A DNA stretch of 64,000 nucleotides from contig JAUMUM010000001.1 in NCBI GenBank assembly GCA_030530685.1, positions 281,853-345,852 on the forward strand, written 5' to 3'. The position numbers and the translations under genes were made by a program. This DNA is from Actinomycetaceae bacterium. Lineage in GTDB: Bacteria; Actinomycetota; Actinomycetes; Actinomycetales; Actinomycetaceae. The notes under the pieces are model-generated. The model ran no database searches. It worked only from the letters and a program-made list of their open reading frames with translations, and was not told where the DNA came from. Below, one piece after another: positions 1-8,357 of the stretch (position 1 is its first letter; each line of letters starts with the position of its first letter).

Positions 1-267
1 GTTAACGAGATGACTCTGCATCCTCGACCCGCTTCCCTTCGGCGCACATTCGCCGTCGAAACCGATCATCCCCTATTGAGTTGACAAACTCGTGCGCACA
101 TCGGCGCGTGAGAATATTACCTCGCGGCCGCCGGGTCCGCAAGGCCGGGGTGGCAGGTCTGCAGTGTCAGGCGCATGGCCGCGGGGTCGCGGTCGCCGGG
201 CCCACGAGGCTGGGGTGCCGGGTGCCCACACTCAGCAAGGCCGGGGCGGCCCACAGTCCTCGTCCCT
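1..267. other. intergenic, no gene seen
   Basis: Left edge of the window, downstream of the response regulator. No coding frame here has a credible protein; the open frames are GC-rich shadows. A TTGACA hexamer lies at 81-86 inside a small dyad (GAGTT-GACA-AACTC, 78-91), but there is no matching -10 box at normal spacing and no gene to drive. Confidence 0.5.
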
Positions 268-873
268 TCACAGCCAGCCCTTGGCCCTCGCCAGGCGGGC
301 CGCCTCGAACCGGTTGTCGGCGCCGAGCTTGCGCTGCGCGCTCGACAGGTAGTTGCGGACCGTCCCTTCGGCCAGGTGCGCCAGCCTGGCGATTTCCGCG
401 ATCGGCGCGCCGTCGGCCGCGCGCCCCAGAACGTCGGCCTCGCGCACGGTCAGCGGGCAGTCCCCCGCCGCGATCGTCTCGGCCGCAAGCTCGGGGTCGA
501 CGGTGCGACGTCCCGCCACCACCTGCCGTATTCCGCCGACGAGCGCCGCGCGTGAGGCCGTTTTGGGAAGCATGCCGAATACGCCTGCCGCGAGTGCCCG
601 CTTGAGGTATCCGGGCCGGGCGTGGCTTGTGACGATCAGGCATCGCAGGGCCGGGTGGGCGCGCATGAGGGCCTGGCAGGTCTCGATGCCGTCCATGCCG
701 GGCAGTTGCAGGTCGACGACGGCCACGTCCGGCGCGAGTGAACCCACCACGGCGCGGGCATCCTCGCCCGAGGGGAACTCGCCGCACACGTCGAAGTCGT
801 CCTCGAGGGATAGGAGCGTGGCCAGGGCGGAGCGAATGAGCTCTTCGTCGTCGACCAGGATCAATCGGATCAT
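268..873 (-). CDS. NarL/LuxR-family response regulator
   Basis: DNA-binding response regulator, expected to be phosphorylated by the adjacent histidine kinase. Residues 1-120 form the receiver domain with acidic pair D8/D9, phospho-acceptor D54 (VVDLQLPGMDG), T82/S83 and K104. Residues about 138-195 are a LuxR-type helix-turn-helix (LTVREADVLG, EGTVRNYLSSAQRKLG). The 201 aa length is normal for the family. It starts 12 bp after the kinase stop, with AGGAG nine bases before the ATG, and ends an operon-like run of ABC ATPase, permease, kinase and regulator. Family knowledge (DesR/LiaR-like systems) suggests that it controls the transporter genes; the perfect dyad at 4267-4278 is a candidate target, which is inference. 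Confidence 0.93.
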   Translation of the reverse strand: MIRLILVDDEELIRSALATLLSLEDDFDVCGEFPSGEDARAVVGSLAPDVAVVDLQLPGMDGIETCQALMRAHPALRCLIVTSHARPGYLKRALAAGVFGMLPKTASRAALVGGIRQVVAGRRTVDPELAAETIAAGDCPLTVREADVLGRAADGAPIAEIARLAHLAEGTVRNYLSSAQRKLGADNRFEAARLARAKGWL

Positions 874-885
874 GCGCGTATTCTC

Positions 886-2115
886 CTACACCTGTTTCCC
901 TGCGGGCCCGCATTCGTCAGGCCGCTCCGCGGCCGGGCCGGCTGGCTCCAGCCCACCCGACAGGATCTCGGCATGTGCGCCGCGCTCGCCCAGGCGCACG
1001 CCGAGAACGAAGGTTGCACCTTCCAGGTGGTACGTCAGGCTGGCCCCCAGGGCCTCGGCACGTTCGGCCAACCCGGTGAGCCCGTGGCCGACGCCGAACG
1101 GCGAGTGCGCCCCGTCATTCGTGACCGTCAGGGAGGTGGCGTCGAGGCTGATGGCGACCTTTTCGGGCGCGGCATGCCGCAGGATGTTGGTGGCCGCCTC
1201 GCGAATGACGACCGCGAATAGCTCGTCGTCCTCAACAGCGCGCAGACCGCGCACCTCGACGCTCACCTCGGCACCGATGGACCTCAGCAGGTCGGCGGCC
1301 CCCTCGACCTCGCGGCGCAGGTCCGTGCCCCGGTATCCCGCCACGAGCCTGCGCGCATCCCTCAGGGCGTCGTCGGCAAGCCTGCGGATTTCACGCGTCT
1401 GTTCGCCGGCCCTGTCATCGCCTCGCGCGACCATCTCGGTGGCCGTCTCCGCCGTCAGCGCGATGACGGAAAGGCAGCGGCCCATGATGTCGTGCAGATC
1501 TCGGGCAAAGCGCAGACGCTCCTCCATGACGGCCACCTCGGCACGCGCCGCATTCGCTGCGTCGAGCCTGTCGGTCACCTCCAGGTACCACATGCTGGAC
1601 CTCACGGTGACGAAGCTGAGCACCACGTAATAGACCACACCCGGAATGCCGATGGCGATAGGAGCGACGATGAAAGGAATCAGGAGGAAGGAAGCCGCGC
1701 GCAGGCTCCCGAGAGCCGTCATCGGCACCGCGACGACGCAAACGAGCACCACAATGAGCCGACCCTCGGCCCTGGTGACCGCCCCGTCGAATCCTGCGAG
1801 GATCAGCTCGGGTATCGACATCGCCCATGGAATGGAGCAGATGGGCACGGCGGCACGCATGGGCACAGGTCGAAAGGCAGTCATCAGGTAGAAGGCGAAA
1901 CACGACAGCACGACCTGCGCGACGGCCACGACCATCCACGGCCACCGGTTGCCTAAAACCGCGAGATCCTGCAGGAACAGCGTGACGCCGGCAAGGGGCA
2001 TGGGAGGAATAAAGACGACCAGGGGCCACACGTAGAGATTGACCATCCGGCGGCCCTCCGCCGTCAATGGCACCTTCCGACTCAATCCCAGTCGCCGGGA
2101 CAATCGGTCGATCAT
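886..2115 (-). CDS. sensor histidine kinase, DesK/HisKA_3 type
   Basis: Membrane sensor kinase, 409 aa from the chosen start. The N-terminal half holds about five hydrophobic segments with little extracytoplasmic sequence, so it probably senses the membrane itself. The dimerisation domain carries the phospho-acceptor H208 in RFARDLHDIMGRCLSVIAL; the ATPase domain has the N-box (REAATNILRHA, N310) and a G-box (GVGHGLTGLAERAEALGA). I chose the ATG at 2115 because GGAAGGGTGG precedes it; an ATG at 2142 would add nine residues with a poorer site. The 177 bp gap after the permease may hold its own promoter (palindrome GATCGC-TC-GCGATC at 2163-2176). It pairs with the response regulator immediately downstream. 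The stimulus is unknown. Confidence 0.92.
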   Translation of the reverse strand: MIDRLSRRLGLSRKVPLTAEGRRMVNLYVWPLVVFIPPMPLAGVTLFLQDLAVLGNRWPWMVVAVAQVVLSCFAFYLMTAFRPVPMRAAVPICSIPWAMSIPELILAGFDGAVTRAEGRLIVVLVCVVAVPMTALGSLRAASFLLIPFIVAPIAIGIPGVVYYVVLSFVTVRSSMWYLEVTDRLDAANAARAEVAVMEERLRFARDLHDIMGRCLSVIALTAETATEMVARGDDRAGEQTREIRRLADDALRDARRLVAGYRGTDLRREVEGAADLLRSIGAEVSVEVRGLRAVEDDELFAVVIREAATNILRHAAPEKVAISLDATSLTVTNDGAHSPFGVGHGLTGLAERAEALGASLTYHLEGATFVLGVRLGERGAHAEILSGGLEPAGPAAERPDECGPAGKQV

Positions 2116-2292
2116 GGTCCACCCTTCCGCGGGTCTGAGCATATTGCCTATTCCGTGCTCGGGATCGCTCGCGATCGCCTGCCGAGATCCGAGACCGCCA
2201 CGCCGGGACCACCGTATCGGACCTCGCCGACACGCGCTGCCGCCGGACGTCCTGTCTTGCCGCGCTTCCCCGTCGTGCCTACATGGCCGACC

Positions 2293-3246
2293 TCACGACC
2301 GGGGATCCCACACGAAACGCTTCCTGACGATCAGGGCTGCAATGGCCATCCAGGCCGCGAGGCTCACCGAGCACAGGAGACAGTCGGCGAGCATGCTCCC
2401 GTAGTCCAGCGCCTCGCCGTCGCCGTTCGTGCCCGTCCACCCCACGGAAACGATACGCGAGAATCCGTTGGTCGGAATGACGAGGAGCGCGTTGCTCAGC
2501 CACCCGGGCATGTTCTCCACCGGGAAAAGCCCGTCGGTTCCGAGAATGCCGAGGATGAAAAAGGGCAGGTACGTCACCGCCGCGGACTCCGTGGTGCGAG
2601 TGTATATGGCCGTCACAGCGCCGATGGCAGCCACGACGACGCACCCGGCGACGGTTCCCCAGACCACGAGTTCCGGCCGGACCGGAGCTGATACATCCAG
2701 GACGGCCACGCACGCGACGAAGGTAACGGCCACAGCTGCCAGTGAGATCGCGATCGATGGCACAGCGCAGGCGATGAGTATCGTCGCGTCCGAACACTCG
2801 CCCGTGCGAAGGCGCTTGAGAACGAGCTCCTGGCGCCGCGAGACATAGACGGCCAGGGCGATGTAGTAGGCGACCATGAGGAGCGTGAAGGAGACGACCA
2901 TGGAGCTGACGACGCGCGCGACCATGCTCTCGGGGTAGACATCCAGCAACGAGGTCAGCCACAGGGGCATGCACACGGGGACGAGAACGGCGAGGAAGAC
3001 GTGTGCCCGGTTTCTTTTGAGCAGGGCCGCCTCGGCGCGGACCAGCGCGAGGGCTTTGGACATCTGCGAGCTGGGCGTGAGGGAAGGGAGGGAGTTCGCA
3101 GCGGCTAGGTGGGCGTCGGCGCCGGTCGGCTGGGCCTTGGCGCCGGCAGGCTCGGTGTCGGCGCCGGAGAGTTGCTCGGCGTTTGGGGCACCGTGCCCGC
3201 GGCGGGCCGGCTGAGGCACGGAGGGCTGGGAGGGATTGCTCGTCAT
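2293..3246 (-). CDS. ABC-2 type transporter permease
   Basis: Membrane subunit of an exporter, 317 aa. A hydrophilic Pro/Ala/Gly-rich N-terminus of about 85 residues is followed by six hydrophobic segments in the arrangement of ABC-2 permeases (for example FLAVLVPVCMPLWLTSLLDV and SFTLLMVAYYIALAVYV). The start at 3246 is 10 bp after the ATPase stop and has GAAAGG upstream; longer readings would overlap the ATPase gene. With the ATPase it should form a two-gene exporter. Exporters paired with DesK/DesR-type systems often handle antimicrobial peptides, lipids or other membrane-active compounds; the substrate here cannot be read from sequence. Confidence 0.88.
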   Translation of the reverse strand: MTSNPSQPSVPQPARRGHGAPNAEQLSGADTEPAGAKAQPTGADAHLAAANSLPSLTPSSQMSKALALVRAEAALLKRNRAHVFLAVLVPVCMPLWLTSLLDVYPESMVARVVSSMVVSFTLLMVAYYIALAVYVSRRQELVLKRLRTGECSDATILIACAVPSIAISLAAVAVTFVACVAVLDVSAPVRPELVVWGTVAGCVVVAAIGAVTAIYTRTTESAAVTYLPFFILGILGTDGLFPVENMPGWLSNALLVIPTNGFSRIVSVGWTGTNGDGEALDYGSMLADCLLCSVSLAAWMAIAALIVRKRFVWDPRS

Positions 3247-3256
3247 GGCGGGCCTT

Positions 3257-4186
3257 TCAGATGCGCTCGGCGGCGATGGACAGGAAGACGGATTCGAGGC
3301 TGGCCTCGTGAGCCTTGAGATTGCGAAGGACGACGCCCTGCGCGCGGGCCCAGTCGAGCAGGGCGGTGAGCGTATCTTGCAGGCGCGGCGTGCGAAGACT
3401 CGTGTGAGCCCCGTCCACCGTGGCGAGCTCGCCCAGCGGCCCGGGCAGCGCCCGGTCGAGGGTCGCAAAGGAAATCGTCGCCATGTGGCCCTCGATTACC
3501 TCGGAGATGTTCCCACTGCGCACGATGTGACTCTCGTGCATGATGGCCAGGCGGTCGGCCAGCGCCTCGGCCTCCTCGAGGTAGTGTGTCGTCAGGACGA
3601 TCGTTGTCCCTTTCGCGTTCTGCTCCCGCAGCAGATCCCACGTTGCGACGCGGGATTCGGGATCGAGGCCCGTCGTCGGCTCGTCGAGAAAGAGGAGGGA
3701 CGGCCGGCCCGCGAGCGCGCAGGCCAGGTCGAGCCGCCGTCGTTCGCCGCCCGACAGGGAGGCGATCCGCACGCTGCTGCGGTGGGCGAGATCGACTGAC
3801 TCCAGGACCTCACCGATCGCGGCTGGACGGCTGAGGGTGCCCGTCCACATGCGCATGGTCTCCTCGACGGTCAGGTCGCGAGAAAAGCCGCCCTCCTGGA
3901 GCATGATGCCCTGGTGAGGCCTGAGGATCGAGCGGTCCTCAATGGGATGCAGGCCGAAGACGGTGACCCGACCGGACGAGCCCGGTGCCAGCCCTTCGAG
4001 CACCTCCATGGTGGAGGTCTTGCCGGCGCCGTTAGTGCCGAGCAGCGCGAAGATTTCGCCTCGGCGCACGTCGAGGTCAATGCCGTCGACCGCCGTGAAA
4101 CCCTTCTCCTTTCCCTTTCCTCTGTACGTGCGCGTCAACGCGCGCGCCTCAATCGCGAGCTCCCCGTGGAGCGATGAAGTATTCAT
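3257..4186 (-). CDS. ABC transporter ATP-binding protein
   Basis: ATPase of the ABC-2 exporter, 309 aa. All nucleotide-binding motifs are intact: Walker A GTNGAGKTS (residues 50-58), signature LSGGE (144-148), Walker B LLFLDEPTTGLD (164-175) and the H-loop in VLTTHYLEE. The C-terminal 80 residues resemble the accessory region of DrrA/NatA-type drug exporters. The start is uncertain: the ATG at 4186 lacks a Shine-Dalgarno but has CATGCT six bases upstream, a possible leaderless -10; a GTG at 4207 would add seven residues. First gene of the exporter/two-component operon. Confidence 0.92.
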   Translation of the reverse strand: MNTSSLHGELAIEARALTRTYRGKGKEKGFTAVDGIDLDVRRGEIFALLGTNGAGKTSTMEVLEGLAPGSSGRVTVFGLHPIEDRSILRPHQGIMLQEGGFSRDLTVEETMRMWTGTLSRPAAIGEVLESVDLAHRSSVRIASLSGGERRRLDLACALAGRPSLLFLDEPTTGLDPESRVATWDLLREQNAKGTTIVLTTHYLEEAEALADRLAIMHESHIVRSGNISEVIEGHMATISFATLDRALPGPLGELATVDGAHTSLRTPRLQDTLTALLDWARAQGVVLRNLKAHEASLESVFLSIAAERI

Positions 4187-4266
4187 AGGACAAGCATGGC
4201 GGGCCACGCCTCGCGCCGGTAGAAAGGCGCATCATCGGATCGGGTGAAGGCCTCACGCCCGTGCCA

Positions 4267-4278
4267 TGACAAATGTCA
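4267..4278. promoter_or_regulatory. perfect dyad, candidate operator
   Basis: TGACA-AA-TGTCA, a perfect inverted repeat about 80 bp upstream of the exporter operon. A two-fold site like this suits a dimeric NarL-family regulator such as the one encoded at 268-873. Only one copy was noticed in the window; assignment is inference. Confidence 0.4.
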
Positions 4279-4346
4279 GCCGGGGCGAGCGTCAGCCGTG
4301 CCGGTAAGGTGCGTTGGTCGAACGACGCCGGAGGCGGGGCCGGCCG

Positions 4347-4877
4347 TCAGCCCCGGCTGCGACGCCGAGCCTGGGCCATGGCCCGCTCGGCGTAGCGGTC
4401 GGCGTCGCGCCGCCGCAGGGTCTCGCGCTTGTCCCATTCCTGCTTGCCCTGCGCCAGGGCGATCTCGACCTTGGCGCGGCCGCGGATGAAGTAGAGCTCG
4501 AGCGGGACGACCGTGTACCCCTTGGCCTGAACCTGCTGCGACAGCTTGAGAATCTGCGACCTGTGCAGCAGCAGCTTGCGCTTGCGCATGGGCGCGTGGT
4601 TGGTCCACGTCCCCATGGCGTAGACCGGTATGTTCGCGCCGTGAAGCCAGGCCTCGCCATTGCGGTCGAATTCGACCCAGGCCTGGGACAGCGAGGCGCG
4701 CCCCTGCCGCAGGGCCTTGACCTCGGTGCCCGTCAGGGACAGGCCGGCCTCGAGCGTGCTTTCAATCGAATAGTCATGGCGAGCCCGCTTATTGCGCGCG
4801 ATGACCTGCTTGGCGTCCGCGGCGGCCTTGGCCTTCTGGGCAGCGGTCAGCTTCCCCTCCTTGGATTTCTTCGCCAC
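4347..4877 (-). CDS. smpB: SsrA-binding protein SmpB
   Basis: tmRNA-binding protein needed for trans-translation and ribosome rescue, 176 aa. Recognised from the family core: [32 protein letters not shown], then [10 protein letters not shown], the basic [12 protein letters not shown] segment and the C-terminal [16 protein letters not shown] tail that enters the ribosomal A site. A GTG start at 4877 is preceded by GGAGGAGG seven bases away, one of the best ribosome-binding sites in the window. The N-terminus has an extra Lys/Ala-rich stretch ([22 protein letters not shown]) compared with the E. coli protein. It is the last gene of the prfB-ftsE-ftsX-M23-smpB neighbourhood but is probably transcribed separately, since a terminator lies at 5048-5075. 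No tmRNA gene is seen nearby. Confidence 0.97.
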   Translation of the reverse strand: MAKKSKEGKLTAAQKAKAAADAKQVIARNKRARHDYSIESTLEAGLSLTGTEVKALRQGRASLSQAWVEFDRNGEAWLHGANIPVYAMGTWTNHAPMRKRKLLLHRSQILKLSQQVQAKGYTVVPLELYFIRGRAKVEIALAQGKQEWDKRETLRRRDADRYAERAMAQARRRSRG

Positions 4878-5047
4878 GGGAAACCTCCTCCACCCTGAAT
4901 TCGCGACGAAGGTACATCGTACCCGGTGGAGGGCGCGCCGGTCACCTCCGGCCGCCTGTGCGGCGCAACAGAGTACCGGCCAGCTGGAAGCCTTCGGTCG
5001 CGCGACGCCCGCCATTCTCGCGGCGCGACGGCCCGGCGCCAAGCGAA

Positions 5048-5075
5048 ATGCCCGCCTCTCCGGGGAGGCGGGCAT
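5048..5075 (-). terminator. intrinsic terminator of ftsEX-M23 operon
   Basis: Perfect 11-bp stem (ATGCCCGCCTC / GAGGCGGGCAT) with a 6-nt loop, 40 nt past the M23 gene stop. On the minus strand it is followed by TTTCGCTT, a short U-rich tract. It separates smpB from the operon upstream. Confidence 0.8.
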
Positions 5076-5114
5076 CCGCATCGGGCCCGGCGTCAACCGG
5101 ACGCCTCATGGACC

Positions 5115-6500
5115 TCAGTTGAACGGAGGAAGCGACATCGGATCGATGACCTGACCGTCGCGCCAGACCTCCATGTGCACGTGGCAGCCCGTGACCTGGC
5201 CGGTCTGGCCGGTCCACCCGATGACATCGCCCTGCGACACTTGCTGGCCGACCTGGACGTTGAAGCCCGAGAGGTGGTTGGTCACGACCACCCACGAGTG
5301 ACCGTTGACGTTGCCCAGGTTGATGTAGATCTGGTTACCGTGCGTCGAATTGCCGGGCGCCGGAATCACCTTGGCGACAACCCCATTACCGGGCGCGATC
5401 TGCTCCTGCCCGCAGGCCGAGCGCAGGTCGACGCCGTTGTGCATGTACCGCCCGCCGAAGGGGTACTCGCGCATGCCGAACGGCGACGTCACGTACAGCG
5501 GCTTCGGAATGACCGGGATGAGGAAGCTGCTGCCAACGGCCGACTGCGGCGCGGCGGCCTGTTCCTGCTGCTCCTGCGATGCGGCCTCGTCCTGCGATCC
5601 GCCGGACGAATCGGCCTGCTGCTCTTGCTCCTGCTTCTGGCGCTCGGCGGCAGCGGCCTGTTCGGCCTCGGCCTTGCGCTGGTTTTCCGCGTCGATCTCG
5701 GCGATTTGGGCGGCGGTCTCGTCGCGCGCGGCCGTCACCTGCGAGATCGAGGCCTCGAACTCGCCCTTCTTGGCATTGAGCTCCTGCGACTGCGACTCGT
5801 AGCTCGACTCGAGGGTCGCCAGATGCTCGGCCTTGGTCTGGGCCGCCTTTTCCTTCTCCTGCTTCTCTGCAACGACCTCGTCGGCCTCGTCCTTCAGCTC
5901 CGCAATCTTGGCCTTGACCGCCTTCTGGCGGGACTGCTTGTTCTCGGCCGCGGCCGTGTCGGCCTCGAGCTGAGCGAGCGTCTGGGCCTGCTTGCGATAG
6001 GCCGCGCGCGAGGCCGACACCGCGTTGGCGAAGTCGTCCGAGGACTTCGACCCGCTGATGAGCTCCCAGCGCGAAGGCACCTTCTCGCCGCGGTACTGGG
6101 CGCGTGCCATGGCACTGAGCTGGTTGCGGGCCGCCGTCACCTGGTTATGGCCCGTCTCGACCTTCTGGTTAAGGGTGTTCAACTCGCTTTGCGCGGCCTC
6201 GAGCTGTGCGGCGATGCTTTCCTGTTCGCGTGTGGCGGCCGCGAGCTCGCTCTGCGCGGTAGAAAGTTCCTCCTGCGCGATCGGGATCTGCGTCTGCGTC
6301 TGCTGGAGCTGGAGGTACACCTCCTGCAGATCGGTGTCCACGCCCTCCAAATCGGACTTGTAGGACTCGAGCTGCGACTCCTGCTCCTTCTGCTTTTCCA
6401 CGAGCTCGTCGCGGTCATCTGCGGAAGAGGGCGAAGCGAGTGCGCCCAGCGTCAGCGCAAGCGCGCCAACGACACCCATCCACCTTGTATTCCGTTTCAT
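5115..6500 (-). CDS. secreted coiled-coil M23 (LytM) peptidoglycan endopeptidase, EnvC-like
   Basis: Cell-wall hydrolase of 461 aa. Residues 1-27 are a signal peptide. Residues about 28-290 form long heptad-rich helices (Glu/Gln/Lys/Ala), then comes a Gln/Glu/Ala-rich linker, then a LytM domain from about 345 to the end. The zinc and catalytic residues are all present: H354 and D358 (MHNGVDL), H409 (TNHLS), H440 and H442 (CHVHMEV), so the enzyme should be active, unlike the degenerate domain of E. coli EnvC. ATG at 6500 has GGAAGG upstream and lies 20 bp after ftsX. Coiled coil plus LytM directly after ftsEX suggests that FtsX recruits and activates it at the septum (known for EnvC, PcsB and RipC); the partnership here is inference. 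Confidence 0.93.
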   Translation of the reverse strand: MKRNTRWMGVVGALALTLGALASPSSADDRDELVEKQKEQESQLESYKSDLEGVDTDLQEVYLQLQQTQTQIPIAQEELSTAQSELAAATREQESIAAQLEAAQSELNTLNQKVETGHNQVTAARNQLSAMARAQYRGEKVPSRWELISGSKSSDDFANAVSASRAAYRKQAQTLAQLEADTAAAENKQSRQKAVKAKIAELKDEADEVVAEKQEKEKAAQTKAEHLATLESSYESQSQELNAKKGEFEASISQVTAARDETAAQIAEIDAENQRKAEAEQAAAAERQKQEQEQQADSSGGSQDEAASQEQQEQAAAPQSAVGSSFLIPVIPKPLYVTSPFGMREYPFGGRYMHNGVDLRSACGQEQIAPGNGVVAKVIPAPGNSTHGNQIYINLGNVNGHSWVVVTNHLSGFNVQVGQQVSQGDVIGWTGQTGQVTGCHVHMEVWRDGQVIDPMSLPPFN

Positions 6501-6520
6501 AACGTTCCTTCCGTAGCGCC

Positions 6521-7441
6521 TCACACCGTCGCGTAGCGGCGCAGCGTCAGCCAGGATGCCAATGCGGCAACGACGACGGCACCGAGCACGAGAACCGGAG
6601 CGAGGATGAAGACATCCGTAATGCCGATCGTGTCGATCCAAGAGGAGATGGCCGAGTCCAGCCAGTCTTGGACGAAGTATCTGATGGCTACGCACAGGCC
6701 TCCGACTGCGAGTAGCGACCCGATGAGCGCCGATACGACGCCCTCCAGGATGAAGGGAAGTTCGATGAAGAAGTTCGAGGCGCCCACGTAACGCATGATC
6801 TCCGTCTCGTCACGCCGCGACATGGCCGACAGCCGGATCGTCGTCGGAATGAGGAGGAGAGCGGTGATCACCATGACGACGGCGAGGACAACGGCGACCC
6901 GCATGAAGCGATTGAGGATGTTGAACAGCGGCTCAAACTCGTCACGCTGGTCCTCGACCTTTTCGACACCGTCGCGACCCGAAAGATTCTCCGAGACGAC
7001 CTTGTAGTCGAGCGGGTCGACGAGCTTGACCCGGAAGGACACCTGCATGTCGCTCTCATCGACGATGGTACTCAACCCCGTACCGGCCATCTCCTCCCTG
7101 TAGTTTTCCAGAGCCTCTTTCTTGCTCTCGAACTCGTAGGACTCGACGTACTTGGAGACCTCGCCGCCCGTCAGTTCGGCTTCCAGGGCGTCGATCTGCT
7201 CCTGGGTAGCCTCGCCGTCGGCGCATTCCTTCGTCGTTTCAGCGTTGTTCGGGCACATGAAGACGGAGACCCGAAGCTGGGACGCGAGCTCGTCGCGCAC
7301 GACGCTCACCTGCCTCTGCAGGAGTGCCCCCGTGCCGATGAAAAGGAGCGACACGAAGGTCACGAGGATGACGGCCACCGCCATCGCCCGGTTCGACCAC
7401 AGGCCCTTGACGGTCTGGGTGCTGATGAACCGCAGTCTCAT
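6521..7441 (-). CDS. ftsX: cell division ABC transporter permease FtsX
   Basis: Membrane subunit of the FtsEX complex, 306 aa. One N-terminal membrane helix ([20 protein letters not shown]), an extracytoplasmic domain of about 120 residues, and three C-terminal helices give the standard FtsX topology. The outer domain contains two Cys ([13 protein letters not shown]) that could form a disulphide. [19 protein letters not shown] is the conserved cytoplasmic coupling segment. Its ATG overlaps the ftsE stop as ATGA, so the two are translationally coupled. Function by family: converts FtsE ATP hydrolysis into activation of periplasmic or extracellular wall hydrolases; the M23 gene follows by 20 bp. 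Confidence 0.96.
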   Translation of the reverse strand: MRLRFISTQTVKGLWSNRAMAVAVILVTFVSLLFIGTGALLQRQVSVVRDELASQLRVSVFMCPNNAETTKECADGEATQEQIDALEAELTGGEVSKYVESYEFESKKEALENYREEMAGTGLSTIVDESDMQVSFRVKLVDPLDYKVVSENLSGRDGVEKVEDQRDEFEPLFNILNRFMRVAVVLAVVMVITALLLIPTTIRLSAMSRRDETEIMRYVGASNFFIELPFILEGVVSALIGSLLAVGGLCVAIRYFVQDWLDSAISSWIDTIGITDVFILAPVLVLGAVVVAALASWLTLRRYATV

Positions 7442-8133
7442 TGCCCGTCACCCCCGCCGTAAACGCCGCGCGACTGATCGCGCACGACCGCACCGTCCTT
7501 GAGTTCGATGACGCGCTTGCGCATGTGGTTGACAATGTTCTGGTCGTGAGTGGCCATGACGACGGTGGTGCCGGTGCGGTTGATCGTCTCCAGAAGCTGC
7601 ATGATCGACAGGCCGGTTTCCAGGTCGAGGTTGCCCGTCGGCTCGTCGGCCAGCAGCAGCTGGGGGCGGTTGACCATCGCGCGGGCGATGCCGACGCGCT
7701 GCCTCTCCCCGCCCGAAAGCTCGGACATCTGACGGCGTTCCTTGCCTTCGAGTCCCACCATCTTGATGACTTCCGGAACCTCGGTCTTGATGCGGTGGCG
7801 CGGCGCGCCGATGACCTGCAGGGCGAGCATGACATTGTCGTACACGTTCTTGTCCGACAGCAGGCGGAAGTCCTGGAAGACCATGCCGATCTGGCGGCGA
7901 AGCAGCGGCACGCGCCGCTGGGAGACCTTGGACAGGTCCTTGCCGAGGACGTGTACTCGGCCGGACGTGGGGCGTTCCTGCGCCAGGATGAGCGCGAGCA
8001 TCGTGGACTTGCCGGAGCCCGAAGGCCCGACGAGGAAGGCGAATTCGCCGCGTTCGACGTCGAGGCTGACGTCATCGAGCGCCGGCTGGGCGCCCTTTTG
8101 ATAGAGCTTCGTAACCTTTTGGAATGTGATCAT
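7438..8133 (-). CDS. ftsE: cell division ATP-binding protein FtsE
   Basis: ATPase of FtsEX, 231 aa. Walker [10 protein letters not shown], signature [14 protein letters not shown], Walker [13 protein letters not shown] and H-loop VVMATHD are intact, and the short compact length is typical of FtsE. The start at 8133 ([11 protein letters not shown]) matches the family N-terminus and has GGTGG upstream; a GTG nine bases earlier is less likely. A small palindrome (ATGGTC-GGAAAT-GACCAT, 8157-8174) lies just upstream. Order prfB-ftsE-ftsX is conserved in actinobacteria. Confidence 0.97.
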   Translation of the reverse strand: MITFQKVTKLYQKGAQPALDDVSLDVERGEFAFLVGPSGSGKSTMLALILAQERPTSGRVHVLGKDLSKVSQRRVPLLRRQIGMVFQDFRLLSDKNVYDNVMLALQVIGAPRHRIKTEVPEVIKMVGLEGKERRQMSELSGGERQRVGIARAMVNRPQLLLADEPTGNLDLETGLSIMQLLETINRTGTTVVMATHDQNIVNHMRKRVIELKDGAVVRDQSRGVYGGGDGQ

Positions 8134-8246
8134 CAAAACCACCGGTGATCTAGAGCATGGTCGGAAATGACCATACGCGGCACCGGCTTGGCATTCGCTC
8201 GGGACGCGCCGAGGGCGGGAAAGTCGAATGTGAACTGGGCGTCGCG

Positions 8247-8329
8247 GCCCGGTGGTCGGTGTGGCGGCTGCCTATCGTCGTTTCGCGCGGACGGGTCCTG
8301 GGGCAAGCCCGGTGGCCGGCGTGGCGGCT
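8247..8329. repeat. 23-bp direct repeat, two copies
   Basis: Copies at 8247-8269 and 8307-8329 (consensus GCCCGGTGGYCGGYGTGGCG plus GCT), differing at two positions, 60 bp apart in the prfB-ftsE gap. No dyad and no coding role seen. Confidence 0.6.
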
Positions 8330-8357
8330 ACTCGCGCCTACTCCTGCTCGCCGGCCC

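Noticed and set aside
4208..5114. tmRNA gene (ssrA) beside smpB
   Set aside because: No tRNA-like ends or tag-peptide frame found in either intergenic gap.
4926..6536. long open frame antisense to the M23 gene
   Set aside because: Leu/Gly/Arg-rich shadow of a GC-rich gene; no domain, and the opposite strand has a complete signal peptide, coiled coil and LytM domain.
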